Source of the DNA: Azadirachta indica
Lineage: Eukaryota > Streptophyta > Magnoliopsida > Sapindales > Meliaceae
DNA length: 64,000 bases
Direction of reading: 5' to 3'
Assembly (NCBI GenBank): GCA_022749755.1
Contig: CM040453.1
Span: 2,812,102-2,876,101, forward strand
Below are positions 26,635-44,657 of the stretch, one piece after another. Below the pieces are notes generated by a model. That model saw only the letters and a program-made list of their open reading frames with translations, had not been told where the DNA came from and ran no database searches. A program made the translations under genes and the position numbers. Positions within the stretch are counted from its first letter, which is position 1; each line of letters begins with the position of its first letter.

Positions 26635-28184
26635 GCATCAGTGCCAGATTGTTATTCATTTTGGTGATTGTTAGTTTCTACTATCTGTAGAAAGTGATTA
26701 AGACTGAAATTAGTTTTATAGTAAATGGGTGCGGCCGTAAGCTTAAGAGTTTTTTTATTATTATTCCTCGCATCATCAGTTTTATTAGAAATCCCCAACA
26801 ATCTTAAGGAAATTTCTGCCCCTCTAGGCAAACAGGTCTATATGCAAATATTCCCTCCAAGATTCAATGACCTTAGTTCTATAAAGGTGTACTCCTAAAT
26901 ATAGAAGAACCCTTGAATAGCACAAAACTCAATTAATATTCTCTAATAATTTTAGAAAGTGATGGGAGATCAAGCGTATGGGAAGGATATTTTTTCTTAT
27001 TATTACTTATGGCTAAAATTTGGATACATGTAGTTTTTCATTTGAGACTTGTCTTCTTATAACACCATTTTATTTATATAAGTCCCATTATTACCTAATT
27101 CACCATACTAAGATATCTTAATGTGGTATCAACGATAAATATATTTAAAAGTACTTTGTATTTATTTAAACCATACAACAATTTTTTGATGACATTCGCG
27201 TTTGGAAGCATGAAATTTGACCATAGAATTGCAACTCAAAGTTGTTTTGTTTAAAGCAATTAGCGATTGATACTCTGATTCCACTCAATTTTGGCATTGA
27301 ATCAGATAGAACATTGATTCTTCTGTATCCTTAGTTTCTTTCTGTTTTAGTGTAGGACTCATTTGCAATAGATTGCAATAAGTTCATGGTATATAAGGGA
27401 GAAGACTCATTTACTTTCGTTTGTAAAGTAATCATTCTTCTTTGTCAATGCAATCCATCTTGAGACATTACAGGAGATCTTCTTTTAGAGGTTGATTTTG
27501 GTAGACTTATTAGAAGTAAGAGATTTGATCTTAGAGATTCAGTAGGAATTGTATAATACGTTATCTGTGATCCATACCATATTTCCAATCACGGAAAGTA
27601 GGTTCCTTCTACAGGGTTGGTGGTTGAGTGGGGAATTTTGTTGTGCTGGTTACTTGTTTTGTTTTCAGTTTTTATTTATGTTCTGCGAATATGTAATATG
27701 TCTTTTTGGCACACTGCATCAGTTAGTCTTATGCCAATACATTTTGATGGACGATGATTTTCTCCATCCCCTCTCTTTTGCCCAATTTTTTGTATATCAG
27801 AGAGCATTTGTGCTTCTTGTAGGCTGATTGCCAGTCATTGCACCAAGTAGTTTTTTCCTTCTTTCAATAGAAGAAAGTAGTTAACTTACTGAACTCTTGT
27901 TGGCACATTCAAGAAAGTCTTAGGGGCTTACAGGGAATATAGTTGGCAACTAGTGAGTTTCTCATGGTTTATGAATTGAAAACAGTTGCTTCCCTAAACA
28001 TCTAAAGGGAATCACCTCTTCCCATTTGAAGAAGCGTTATATGGAGCCAACATAAGTTACCTAATGATAAGGAGCCAACATAAGATGCTTGATGAAACTT
28101 CAAGATTGTGTTATTTTCAATGCGCATAATGTTATGTCATTGTCTCTTCTTGTGACTTTATACGGATGTTTCTGATTTTAACAG
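26631..28184 (+). other. Predicted last intron of the ATP synthase 6 kDa gene
   Basis: A donor at 26631 (AA|GTAAGC) and an acceptor at 28184 (TTTTAACAG|GTGAAT) would join AA to G and create AAG TGA. The spliced mRNA would end in Lys and stop, exactly like the unspliced reading AAG TAA. The sequence after 28185 is non-coding and resembles a 3'UTR up to about 28420. The 1.55-kb segment contains no gene that I can see. A 92-codon frame at 27549-27827 looks random. Confidence 0.5.
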
Positions 28185-28188
28185 GTGA

Positions 28189-33920
<5,732 letters not shown>

Positions 33921-34290
33921 AAATGCATACAATTTAATTACATTTTTATTAGCCTTAATATAATTTTCTGTACATCACAGTCACAATTTATGAACAATGA
34001 ATTTCCCTATTTGATATTTCCTTCAGCAGTTTCCTTTGATTTTGGTTTTATGATGGGATTAATGATTTAGTTAATAAAAAGATAAATGGAGTTATAAGGT
34101 GAAAAGTTGGTCAGAACATGATAAATGCTTCTTTCTTTTATATCAAACAAAATAACATTCAGAATCCATATATGAATAATTTGAAATATAAACCTAATGA
34201 TGCGTTATTATACATTATAGAATCTTGCATAATAAAATCTCACAAATTCAAATTTCAAATTCGCTGGACCACATACTATAATGGTGAAAT
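33921..34290. other. Shared 3' spacer of convergent genes
   Basis: These 370 bases separate the stop codons of OVA1 (+) and UDP-xylose synthase (-). They are AT-rich and should hold both 3'UTRs and polyadenylation signals, which may overlap. Confidence 0.5.
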
Positions 34291-37196
34291 TCAGTTCTTT
34301 CTTGGGACGGCAAGCCTGAGCCGGAAATCTTCCTCCATGAGGGGAAGGCCATCACGAAGTTTGATCTTTGGTTCCCATCCAAGTAACTCCTTAGCTTTTG
34401 TGATATCAGGTTTCCTTTGACGAGGATCATCTGGGGTATTTTCCACCATTGTGATCTCCACATTAGGATTGATTAGCTGCAGATTACATGATGGAAGTAT
34501 TTCAGTTGCCGTAATTACATTTACAGGAAATGAATGCAGCAGAAGAAAAAAAAATTTAAACTATAGTTACAGTAAAAAGAGAAGCTGTAGATACTAGATA
34601 GAAAACTGACCTCTTTAACATTCTCTGCAAGTTCAAGCATTGTAAATTCACCTGGATTGCCAATGTTGATTGGCCCAGTGTTTTCTCCTTCCATTAGTCG
34701 AATGAGTCCGTCAACCTTCAAGATTTGAGACGAAATTTTGAGCAGTCATACAACTTTTAAAGAGAATTAATCAATGTGAAAAAGAGTCTTGCATACCATG
34801 TCTGAGACATAACAGAAACTCCGGGTTTGTGTTCCAGGTGCTTGAACAGTCAAGGGCTCACCACTGGACAGATGAACAACATGAAACACAATTACTACAG
34901 AGCTAAAAATTCCTCAAAAAGAATAAATGCAAACTGATATATACAACTGGTGAGGTTTTAACAAAAATTACCGGATAGCTTGAGCTATAAAATTGCTGAC
35001 TACACGACCATCATCAATATTCATTCGGGGTCCATAGGTGTTGAAAATCCTAGCAATCCTGATTTCTGTTACAGCAATATTATTTTGAGGCAATTGAAGA
35101 ATTTAGCAACAGATAGACATAGCAATAGCACAACACAAAAAGTTCTCATGGACATTATGGGAGGAAGGAGCTTTACCTATCCCATGTTGACGATGGTAGT
35201 CAAACATCAGAGTTTCAGCAACTCTTTTTCCCTCGTCGTAGCAACTCCTGACTCCTGGAATATAAAGACAGAAACTGATTGAAAAATTACACAAGATACA
35301 AGTCGGTTTAACCAATATGTTGCACATATTGCCACCTAGAACTGTAAAACTAATAGAGCAACAAAAGACAAATATCACCAGAAGTTTAGAAATCTTCTAC
35401 TTAAACCTAGTATTCCATAAAATTTTACATATCATTGCAAATAAGTCATCCCCCAATTTCACCAATTAATATCATTATGCTATATGCCATCAGAGCATAC
35501 CAATCGGGTTCACATTGCCCCAATAGCTTTCTTCCTGGGGATGCACAAGAGGATCTCCATATACCTCAGAAGTTGATGTAAGCAAAATCCTATTGCCAAT
35601 TACCATATACGAGTAAGACAAGATAATATTATATTTAACTACATCAAAGAGATTGAGTAAAAGTGTCAAACCTTGCTCCAACACGCTTGGCAAGTCCCAA
35701 CATGTTCAATGTACCAATGACATTTGTCTTTATTGTCTGTCAAATTTCATATATGTCTAAGTCAAACACAAGTCAACGCTAAATATTGTACAAAGTTATA
35801 GAATCTAGACAAGCATAGAGCATGAAGAAAAAGGTAAGAGCGGGTAGAAACTATTTATAAAAGCTATCTGTATATGAATCTTTGATGGAATAAAGATTCA
35901 CACACCTTCACAGGGTTGTATTTGTAGAAGATTGGAGAAGCAGGACAAGCAAGATGATATATTTGATCAACCTCAATCAACAATGGCTCAGTGACATCTG
36001 TGTGAAAATGATACATTCAGCATCTACGGTGAGTAGGTTAACAATGGATGATCTTAGAAATCTCAAGAGCCATATCACAAGGGGCAAAGTTATCAGGGAA
36101 GCATTCAACATCTCAGCTCCATAATATTTAACATATTACGAACCAAAGAGGACATACCATGACGAATAAGCTCAAATCTTGGGTGACCAATCCATTTCTT
36201 TAAGTTGTCCTTTGAGCCAGTGAAGTAATTGTCAACAACAATCACCTGAATAAAATGAACAGAGAAAAGTATTAAAAAGTGTTTGAAGCAAAAATATCCA
36301 GTATGATAGAAAGGAACATCTTGGCAATGCCTCCTTGCATTTCTCCATTACTTTACAACAAAGGAAGTAGAAAACATATGAAAAAATGTGCTTACCTCGT
36401 TCTTTTCATTTTCCATCAACTTGTCCACAAGGTGAGAGCCAATAAACCCAGCTCCTCCAGTAACCAGAATCCTCATGTTGGACTGCCAAACAAATAGGAG
36501 AACATATTAAAAATCATAATACAACAGAAAACATCATGAATATAACAAACAAAACATCATGAATATGAACTTCCTCTCAAGCACAAAACTATCGAAGGTA
36601 AGGGACCTATAATTTGGAGCAATTCCGTTAAGGATGCAAAGATCTCAAATACAAAAATTTAAACATAAATGACAAGGGCAGTGCCCTGTTACAGATCCCA
36701 AACTAGAATACAAGAAGTAAGAACTAAATATGATACCGTTGATTAACGTGAAAGAACGAATCTTATAGCGCATGCAAATTTTCTTTCTTCTATTACAAAG
36801 ACAAGCATCAGTCATATAATATCATGTTTACACTCTTGAATTGGATCAGTTTTAAATAATCAACAATGGAGCTTCTCAAGTTTAAACTGCAATGCCGCCA
36901 TGTGGAAGAGCAGTTCGAAATGACAAATTATTAGATCAATTCACATGTTTTGTACTACATTGGGAGTCAAACATATAAAACGGTTGCATACACTCATGCA
37001 AGAAGGCAGAAAAAGGAAAACTTTATAAGTATGAACAAATCGCCATTATCAGATTAACCAGGTAAATCAATACAAATGCAGCTCCCTTAAATAGCTATAA
37101 AGTTACCTGGAAAAATTTGGAGAATCTCAAAGGAGATGGAGTAGGAGGTGGTTTTGCAGATGAGTTGTGATTTCCATTTGAAACTTCCTGAGCCAT
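34291..37196 (-). CDS. UXS: UDP-glucuronic acid decarboxylase / UDP-xylose synthase (cytosolic type)
   Basis: Eleven exons join in frame: 37196-37107, 36482-36396, 36245-36158, 35997-35906, 35736-35672, 35589-35501, 35254-35177, 35065-34972, 34863-34797, 34715-34611 and 34476-34291. They give 346 residues. The enzyme converts UDP-glucuronate to UDP-xylose for xylan and xyloglucan synthesis, with bound NAD+. It is a short-chain dehydrogenase-type fold: GGAGFIG (39-45) binds NAD. The catalytic set Thr147, Glu149, Tyr176 and Lys180 has exactly the spacing of Thr118, Glu120, Tyr147 and Lys151 of human UXS1. There is no N-terminal membrane anchor, so it belongs with the soluble plant forms UXS3/5/6, not the Golgi forms UXS1/2/4. 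A CAG|GTAATT donor near 37612 suggests a 5'-leader intron. Confidence 0.96.
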
Positions 37197-38484
37197 TCCT
37201 CAAATACTTCTTAAATCACTAAAGCAAACAAAAAAAAAACTGAGATCACTGAAAACCCACATAGAAAACACGCTTTATACTTGAACTCAAATGCACAAAC
37301 AGATCAATAATAAATGAAATCACCTGAAAGTTTATCAAGGATTCTCAAAAACCCAGATTTTGTTATAACGTATAGGACTGAAAGACTGGAGCTTTATATA
37401 CAAAATTGAACACCAAACTGTACCAAACTTGAATTGCATAATGAATGAAATCTTCAAAAACAAGGAAAGTTAAAAGTAATCAAAGTTTCACAGCAACTGA
37501 AGTAGACCCCACAACCAAACTTTTCAGATCTAAATCTAACAGCCACACTCAATTTGATTAAATAAACAAAAAAAATTAGACTATCAAAACAACTATTTTA
37601 CTCAAAATTACCTGGAGTAAATGAAAATTTTAACAGGGATTTTCCTATAGTTGAGACAAAATTTTTTGAAGGCTGGAAAGTGTGATGACAGAGGAGAGAC
37701 ACAAGACATATATATAGTAAGACTGTCGTCGATGCTGGAAAGTACTTTGAGTTGCAATGTTACCGAAACGAAAATCGCGCAGGGTAGGCAATGATTACTG
37801 ATTTACTTCCATCGACGATCATGGTAAGACACGTCATTGCTAACAATTTGTTTTACATGCAACGATTACGTGCCAGGTTTATCTATGACGGGTTTTGTTA
37901 TGGTATATTCACGTCTAATACGAAAGAATGTTCTTTCAGTTGGCGTAGCCTGTGAGATGCCGCCACTTCAGCGAACGGAAAATAAGAGTTTTATTTTATT
38001 TAAATTACCTTGACAATTCTTTTTACATTTCAGTTTACAATATCAAAGTTTATTCTAACAAATTAGAGTTTAATGAGTCTGTAAATGATGCGCAATACTT
38101 TCCAAAACCAATTTGATTGAGGGCCCTATAAGTTATAACTGTCTAATGGCAATATTAACTATATAGTTCATTAGTTAAATTCTATAAAAGGAAAATTATT
38201 TGATTGGTTAAGTCGAGTATTACCCATGATCGCTGGAGCATCTGATTACTTCAGTTATTGAAGAGAAAACAAAATTGTACCGACGGTAAATTATCTGCCA
38301 CGTAAGTTACAGCTAACAGTGAAGTGATTAAGAAGACCAAAAAAAGATATGACTAATGAATGGGACAAGGACTCTACGCATCAGCCTCATCCGCTGCGTC
38401 AGATCCAACCCATAACTTTGACTTAGTTTCATGGGTCTCGTCAAACTTGGACGGCCTACTAAAAAAACGAATTGTTCAATTTAT
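37197..38484. other. Divergent spacer between UXS and OST4
   Basis: The UXS side contains its 5' leader (to about 37720), probably with one intron. The rest is promoter DNA for both genes. I see no gene in it. Confidence 0.5.
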
Positions 38485-38502
38485 TGGGCCTAATTTTGGG
38501 CC
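38485..38502 (+). promoter_or_regulatory. Paired TGGGCC (site II) elements upstream of OST4
   Basis: Two TGGGCC boxes at 38485-38490 and 38497-38502 lie 12 bp apart and about 160 bp before the predicted 5'-leader donor at 38660. Paired site II boxes are typical of strongly and broadly expressed plant housekeeping genes and bind TCP factors. They face the OST4 transcription unit. This is a motif-based assignment. Confidence 0.45.
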
Positions 38503-38659
38503 ATACTTAAGATGGTCCGTATTGAAACGCTGCCGTTCTTTGTGCATAACTACTGCAAAAGAACAAACCTGCTGACTTGCAGTCGTTTTGTTTTCAGTCG
38601 TAGATCTAGTCAAATTCTCAGTCTGCTCTGGCATTTTGGCATTCGACCAAAACCTAAAG

Positions 38660-39665
38660 GTACGCTTCCCTCTCGCTCTTTCTCGCTATCTTCTTGCATT
38701 CTTTCTTTCTGTTGTTGCGATGAAAATGAAGATCTGTGCTCACTATCTTTAATAAAGCGTTTCATTGTTCATATTTCATGATCATGATGGAGAGGTTTAT
38801 AAAAAAATTTTTTGTTTGCTTCTTCCTTTCTATTGTTGGGATTTCGATTTGGTTTTATTGACATTGACGTAGGGGTTAGGGTTTTGTCTGAGTTTTGGTG
38901 GCTGTGATTTTTCTAGGACACCCCAGTATTTTCAATGAATACCCAAAGTAGAACAATAGCGATCGCATAGCGGAGTGGATATCGCGTTAGACTCCGGATC
39001 TAAAGGTCGTGGGTTCGAATCCCACTGCGATCGCAAAATTTGGAGTTCGTTGATTTTTTCAGTTATCAGTTTGATTGCCTCATAAGAATTTGAAGTTTGT
39101 ATACAAAATGCTTGTATTATAAGACAGGTATTAATGCTGTTTATTGATGGTATAGTTTATAACGTTTTGAGGGTGATAAATCTTGAGTAAGGGAATGCGT
39201 CTAGCATCTAGAATTTGTTGTGTCCTTTGTACGTGGAGACATACCATTGGTTATGGGTGGGGTTTTTGTTTTAGATTAATTAAGTCGTTGAAAGTTATAA
39301 TTTTAGTATGTTCAACTGATTTCAGCTATATGTGAACTATGAAGGAAATAAGTTTTAAGATTTTCGGTATGGCTTTCGACACTAATAGAACAGCCCTTTG
39401 TTTTTTTCCTATGTGGTAGATTTGTGCTGAAACAAATACAATTAAGCTTGTGATTTCCTAGTGGTTTTCAATTTGAAAGTCCTGCAAAATATTTTGTGAC
39501 TTACATTTAACTGTGTAACATTTTACCTGGAGCATACCTGTAAAATAACTTTGATTGTGGAACTTTTGTGGGTGAGAAAATTCACTTAGTGCTGTTATTA
39601 CTCGGTTGATATTACTTTTCATGCTTGTGTGCTAATAGATTTGAACTTATTTTATGCTTCTGCAG
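38660..39665 (+). other. Predicted 5'-leader intron of OST4, hosting a tRNA gene
   Basis: A donor AAAG|GTACGC at 38660 and an acceptor CTTCTGCAG ending at 39665 define a 1006-bp intron. The acceptor abuts the OST4 start codon directly. The intron contains the tRNA-Arg gene at 38961-39033 on the same strand. Outside the tRNA it holds only T-rich intron-like sequence. Confidence 0.6.
38961..39033 (+). tRNA. tRNA-Arg (anticodon CCG)
   Basis: The 73-nt sequence folds as a complete cloverleaf. The acceptor stem GATCGCA pairs fully with TGCGATC and the discriminator base is G. The D arm is GCG...CGC. The anticodon stem TTAGA/TCTAA encloses the loop CTCCGGA, giving anticodon CCG (reads CGG, Arg). 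The T arm is GTGGG TTCGAAT CCCAC. The A box (TAGCGGAGTGG) and B box (GGTTCGAATCC) promoters of RNA polymerase III are intact. A weak T-run follows at 39055 (TTTTTTC). No intron and no encoded CCA, as expected for a nuclear plant tRNA gene. Confidence 0.96.
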
Positions 39666-39779
39666 ATGATTGATGATCAAGAGTTGGGATTTTTTGCCAA
39701 TATGCTCGGCATTTTTGTATTTGTTCTGCTTATCGGTTATCATTATGTGATGGCCGAAGCAAAGTATGAAGGCAACTGA
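39666..39779 (+). CDS. OST4: Oligosaccharyltransferase subunit OST4
   Basis: This single coding exon gives a 37-residue protein beginning [15 protein letters not shown] and ending KYEGN. OST4 is the smallest subunit of the ER oligosaccharyltransferase, which N-glycosylates nascent secretory proteins. In yeast it bridges the catalytic subunit to Ost3/Ost6. One membrane helix (about residues 8-30, [21 protein letters not shown]) fills most of the protein. Length and sequence match plant OST4 family members almost throughout. The start codon follows directly on a CTTCTGCAG splice acceptor, so the leader is probably spliced. It is too short for ordinary ORF filters. Confidence 0.93.
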   Translation: MIDDQELGFFANMLGIFVFVLLIGYHYVMAEAKYEGN

Positions 39780-40710
39780 AAATTTGCCACTTGCATGCCT
39801 TTTTGAAGTTGTAGCATGTAGACTTTAGATTAGAGCCTAAAATGATTATTAATGCAACGCTAGATGCATTAGCTTAACTATGGCGAAAGTTTTAAGTTAT
39901 ATTGAATGCCTAATCATCTTGCTATGATTATTATCGTCTGAAAGTTGAACTGAGTAGTGTGCATGCAATCACCAGTCACCTCACAATCCCGGGTAAAATT
40001 ATGATATGATTTTCTGAGCTGCAATGATAACTCATGTTTTTATGCAATCATATGTTCACTTAAAATTTCTTATATGAATAAATAGAGTGATTGCTTTCAT
40101 TATTAAGAACATCATACTAAAAATATATGCTGATGACAGTCACATCCATTACCAATTTGTGTCGATTACTAGTTTAGCATCATCACTAGTGACTTTATGT
40201 TTTGGTCATGTTGATTTGGATAGTGACGATATCTTCTCAACTTTGACACCACTTGTTGCCTCCAATGTACATGTCCATTCTTGCTTATCCATACAGCATT
40301 TTCTTTCATGTAGCATCTTGATAAGAATCAATTTTTGGATGAATACACGAACAATTTCCAATTAAGGGTAGGATGTTTACTTATGTAAAATGATCAGTTG
40401 TCAATAATAATCATAATAATAATTTATTGATTTTGTAAAGAATGATTTGAAATTCAAATTATAAATAAATTAACCTGTATGCAAGTAAAATTGAATATTC
40501 AGTCAGCAATTAGACAAAAGAATGCACAACTCTTGATGTATACAGACCAGCACAACTACATAAAGCATGGCAAGACAAAAACTCAAAAACACATCAATCC
40601 GAATCAATGGAGTAGTACGGTACACAGTAAAAAAGCCAATACCTTCGTGCATCCCAAACATTTCCCCATTCCCCCTTTCTCCTTCCTCTATTCTCTATTA
40701 AGTCTAAAGT
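39780..40710. other. Spacer between OST4 and CASP-like gene 3' ends
   Basis: The two genes converge here. The first 250 bases are the likely OST4 3'UTR, and the last 200 the likely 3'UTR of the CASP-like gene. A 92-codon frame at 40087-40365 shows no recognisable features. Confidence 0.5.
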
Positions 40711-41611
40711 CTACAAATGAAAACGGGAGCCGTTGATTATAAAACAGGCCACTCGAAACCCCGACAACAGAGACGAAATCCCGATAAATAAAAACCCGGC
40801 AAATCCCAAAGCCACCGATATATCGGACTGCACACAGAAAGCATTTGTGGCCGAGCACGCGTCCGTCCCTCTCAATGTCCTCGCCAACTCTGTCCCCGCC
40901 GAGTCCGCCGACAGCAGCAGGTATGCGAAAACCTGCAGTATGGGAAACACCCAACCGTAAAGAGCAGCATTTTGGTTCAAAATTTTAGGGGCATACTTTA
41001 GAACTTAAGGAAAAACAATTAAAAATGAAATTGCTCAATTTTTAAACCTGGTCGTGTCCGAAATCGAACCAGACTTGTAAGATTTCGGGGAAGAAAGTGG
41101 TTCCTTTGGAGATTTCCCAAACTGAGACGCCCATTTCGAAGAGAGAGTATATTGCCACTATAGCATTTGCAGCAAAAACAAATCTGCAGTAATTTGATTC
41201 TCAGCTTCAATTTTTTTAAATTTTGTTTTCCGATTTCATCGATATAAATGTCTCCAAACAAATGGGCGATGCCCAGCTTACGAGAACAGAGACCGTAAGA
41301 AAAAAATTGGACTTTCTGTATTTTTTCGACAACCAAACAAAGCAAAACCCAAAAAAAGATAAGAGGCAGGGGTTCAGCTAGACGTACCTGAAAGCATCAT
41401 AATCATACCAATGAGGCGAATTGGACCCACGAGAATTAGTGACCATGAAAACAGAAGCAGCAAAAGAGAAACAGAAAGCACCGAGTCGGAATACTAAAAT
41501 AAGTGAGTTGAATCGCCTGAGCTTCTGTACGGACAAAGTAGACTGAAAGTGAGGAATTCGAGGGAGCGGGGACGGAGTGTCGCCGTTACGCAGAGACTGC
41601 GGCGAGCGCAT
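40711..41611 (-). CDS. CASPL4C1: CASP-like membrane protein, subfamily 4C
   Basis: Exons 41611-41388, 41183-41048 and 40932-40711 join in frame and give 193 residues. CASP-like proteins are four-helix MARVEL-type membrane proteins. CASPs themselves scaffold the Casparian strip, while the role of the 4C group is not settled. Membrane segments are visible at about residues 36-58 ([19 protein letters not shown]), 76-96 ([15 protein letters not shown]), 120-140 and 155-180. The N-terminus is a cytosolic Ser/Pro/Arg-rich tail starting [15 protein letters not shown], a hallmark of the group. The conserved TNSRGS...HWYDYDAFR loop and FDFGHDQ are present. At3g55390 is, as I recall, the Arabidopsis 4C1 gene and lies beside OVA1 and UBC14, which agrees with this neighbourhood. 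Confidence 0.9.
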
Positions 41612-41744
41612 GATGATGGTGATGATGAAGATTGACGGTGATTACTGATGAACGGTCGTGATTTAGAGTTGAGTTTGTATATAAAGTGGGGAGAAGTCAT
41701 TAAGTATTTGATGGGCAATGGTTTTGAAAGGAGAGGTGAAAGTC

Positions 41745-41940
41745 ACGGGATTAGAGGAGGAGGAAGAGTGACAGAGAGTCATGGGATAGGAGAGTAAATG
41801 AGAGGGAAAGTGAGAGAGAAGAGAAGAGAAAGGAAAACAAAAGAAAAAAAGAAAAGAAAAGAAAAGAAAGTGAAGAAAGGAAGAGTGAGGGAGGAAATGA
41901 GAGGGAAAGTGTGAAAAGGAAGAAGGAAAAAAGCAGACGG
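41745..41940. repeat. Long purine-rich tract upstream of the CASP-like gene
   Basis: Nearly 200 bases are almost pure A and G on the plus strand (GAGAGGGAAAGTGAGAGAGAAGAGAAG...). They include AAAGA repeats and two copies of ATGAGAGGGAAAGTG, at about 41797 and 41897. The tract lies 130-330 bp before the CASP-like start codon, in its promoter or 5' leader, where it reads as CU in the transcript. Confidence 0.75.
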
Positions 41941-44657
41941 ACGATGGAAAAATATTCGGACACACTTTGGTACAATGCTGAGGAAAATGGGGGTTTTAAA
42001 AAAATTTTAAATGGGGTTTGTTTAGAAAAAAAAAAATTGTTTTATAACACGTCTTAAAGAGGGATTATATTAGATTTAAATTTAATTCAAGACTGTCTTC
42101 TGGAAGGGGAGGAAAAATTAGAGGTAAAAAGTATGAAAGGAATTAAGACAAGAGAATATGCCCTATGTAATCTTTTTCATTTTTTTCAATAAACCTTTTT
42201 TTTATTTAAAAAATATGATATTACTTTACATTATTATTGATCGGATTAAATTTATGAACAAATAATTTTGTTTATATATATATATATATATATATACGTT
42301 ATAATAATTGGTTGGCATATATATATATTTTTTCCTAAGAGAAAACAATTGGTTCACATGTTTGAAAAAATCTAGTTTACATTCGTTTAATATTTTAAAA
42401 ATTAATAAAAGAATTAGTAAATGCAACAAATGAATGCATAAATAAGATAAGATAGTAATATCATTGAATAATTCAAAATATATTGATTTTCTGTAGTTTC
42501 TTTACCAAAAGAATATTATTTGAAAAGGGGTTTTAAATGATATTTTTAGTTTTGCAAATTGAAATTAAAAAAATGTTTCGGATATTTATTTATTTATTTA
42601 ATATCAGATAGTAATAAAACCAGTATTAAATTCAAAGGTAACCAAATATGTTTTTAGGTATTGGAATTATACATATTTATTATAATAATTTTCTTATTTC
42701 TAATATGAGGAGTCAATTAACGCAAAAAATAAATAAATAAATAAGAGTGGTGCTTTGGCTTTGATTAAATTGGTAGACCCTTTTTCTTCTTTCCCTAACA
42801 TATATATTTTCATTTTTTGTTGCATAGGCCGACTTAATTGGTACTATAATTTAATTCTTTGAATTGTCAATTCAGCCTTCCAATTTATTTGTTTTGCTTG
42901 CATTGCATGTGAGTTGATGTTCAAAGTCTAACAACAAACAGGCTATACATATGCTTTTCACTTAGATTCTTCACGAGTTATCTACTTCTCTTCTTCAAAC
43001 TTATAGAATTTTGTTCTTAACATATTCATTACGTGTTTGATAGTTATTTTTCTTCATTATTACATCAATTATGAGCCTTAATAGGTTGCCAAATTCTTAA
43101 ATATAGTTGGAATATAATGATGGATGATGTCGGGCAAGACTAGTTTTGCTAGCAATAGCATACAAATTAGCATTCTACTTGTAATACGAGTCTCTCAACT
43201 CTCAAGGGACCACTTTTAACACGAAAGTAAGATAGAGATGATTCAAATGTTTCATACATCTTTGTCATTTACGGCAACGTCTTTGTCATTGATATGTAAT
43301 AAACTATCAACCCAACCCAACCCTACAATTAATTGAAATCAAATGACAATTACTTGATTCTCTCGCGATAAATCGCAATAAATTATTCAATTTGTGCTGC
43401 TACGAAACTCTCTTATCCTGGAACACATGATTAGCGATGCCAATAACGTGGGCTGGACGTGGGGAGGTCTTCCCATTCCCATTACTCGCCTCGTTTTAAT
43501 TTTAATCATTATTTTTTATCTCATTCCCTACTAATGTTTAATGGGACAGAAATAAAAAATTAATTTTTTATGCTCATTTATTTTTCCTATTAACATGTTA
43601 TTTACACGTAATAATTATTAACTTTACTAATTGATAAGATAAAAAATTTATGAATTATAAATTTTTTTTAATTAAATATAATTTATACATACGTATTTTT
43701 TTATTTAAAAAACAATATGTTATAATATATATTAAAAAAATAGAGCAGGAATTAACATTTTGTAAATTAATCTCTCTTAATTTTTATCATAATTTTTATT
43801 ATATCATCTTAATTTTACCTCGTCTAAGACCGATGAAGACCCTTTTAACAGGTGTGAGATTTTTTAACCAACCCTGTATGATATGCTCGCTTTCAAATAT
43901 TTTGCACATCAATCATTTTTATTTTTTAGACAAACATTTCACTAATACCCACATTTCCTTTAGAACCGCGCCGATTAAACAAGTCGCATCCAATTCCAGA
44001 TGTTACAATCGCACCATAAAATTTCACAAAAGTTGAAATTTTTGTGCCAAATTACTAAGGTTTATGTATAAATTGCACAACATATTCTCACGGGAGAATC
44101 ACAAATTAGCAGAATGAATGACATTGCTCTTAATAAATGTAAATTGATTGTTGAGTAATAAAAGATTGCCGACTATGAGATGTATGTATGATATTAACGC
44201 AAAGAAAAAGTAAAGATTGATGATGTTCGTCATCCGTATGTGGTACTAATATCAACACAAAGAAGAGCCAACGAATCAATCTTGAAAAATAGAGATCGAT
44301 CTCGCAAAATCTGCTCAAGTCAAACAGCCCAATTGTGGGGTATGACAGAAACAAAAGATTTGCAAAAAATCAACATTAATCAAGCTAACACAAGTTTTAA
44401 GAACAAACAGAGATCTAAACCAATAAGAAAATATATCTAAACATTATAATTGTTACTTGAAAGGAGGAACCAAAAAAAAAAAAGAAAAGGCAAGACAGTA
44501 AAAGTTATAGAGGATTGAAACACAAAAAGAACTTGATTGGGGTTCTATACGCTGCAACTTATTGTCTGCTGACTACCAGTCGTTTCTGAAAGAAGAAAGC
44601 ATGACTGTTCTCAGACACAGGTGCATTGCAGCAAGCAATGGTGGCGATGAAATCAAC
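41941..44657. other. AT-rich intergenic region with (TA)n microsatellite
   Basis: There is no gene between the CASP-like promoter and the E2 stop codon. It contains an uninterrupted (TA) run at about 42273-42296 and many AT-rich stretches. Unique-looking DNA at 43080-43480 and 43840-44540 shows no family match. The last few hundred bases should be the E2 3'UTR. Confidence 0.5.

Noticed and set aside
27549..27827. 92-codon open frame within the ATP synthase gene region
   Set aside because: Composition is rich in Phe/Leu/Cys as expected from T-rich intron DNA, there is no homology I recognise, and it lies inside the predicted terminal intron.
38360..38781. Overlapping plus-strand frames upstream of the tRNA
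   Set aside because: They cover the promoter and 5' leader of OST4 and have no family similarity.
41663..41975. Two minus-strand frames of 100 and 74 codons
   Set aside because: They translate a polypurine/polypyrimidine tract into Ser/Phe/Leu repeats, so they are not genes.
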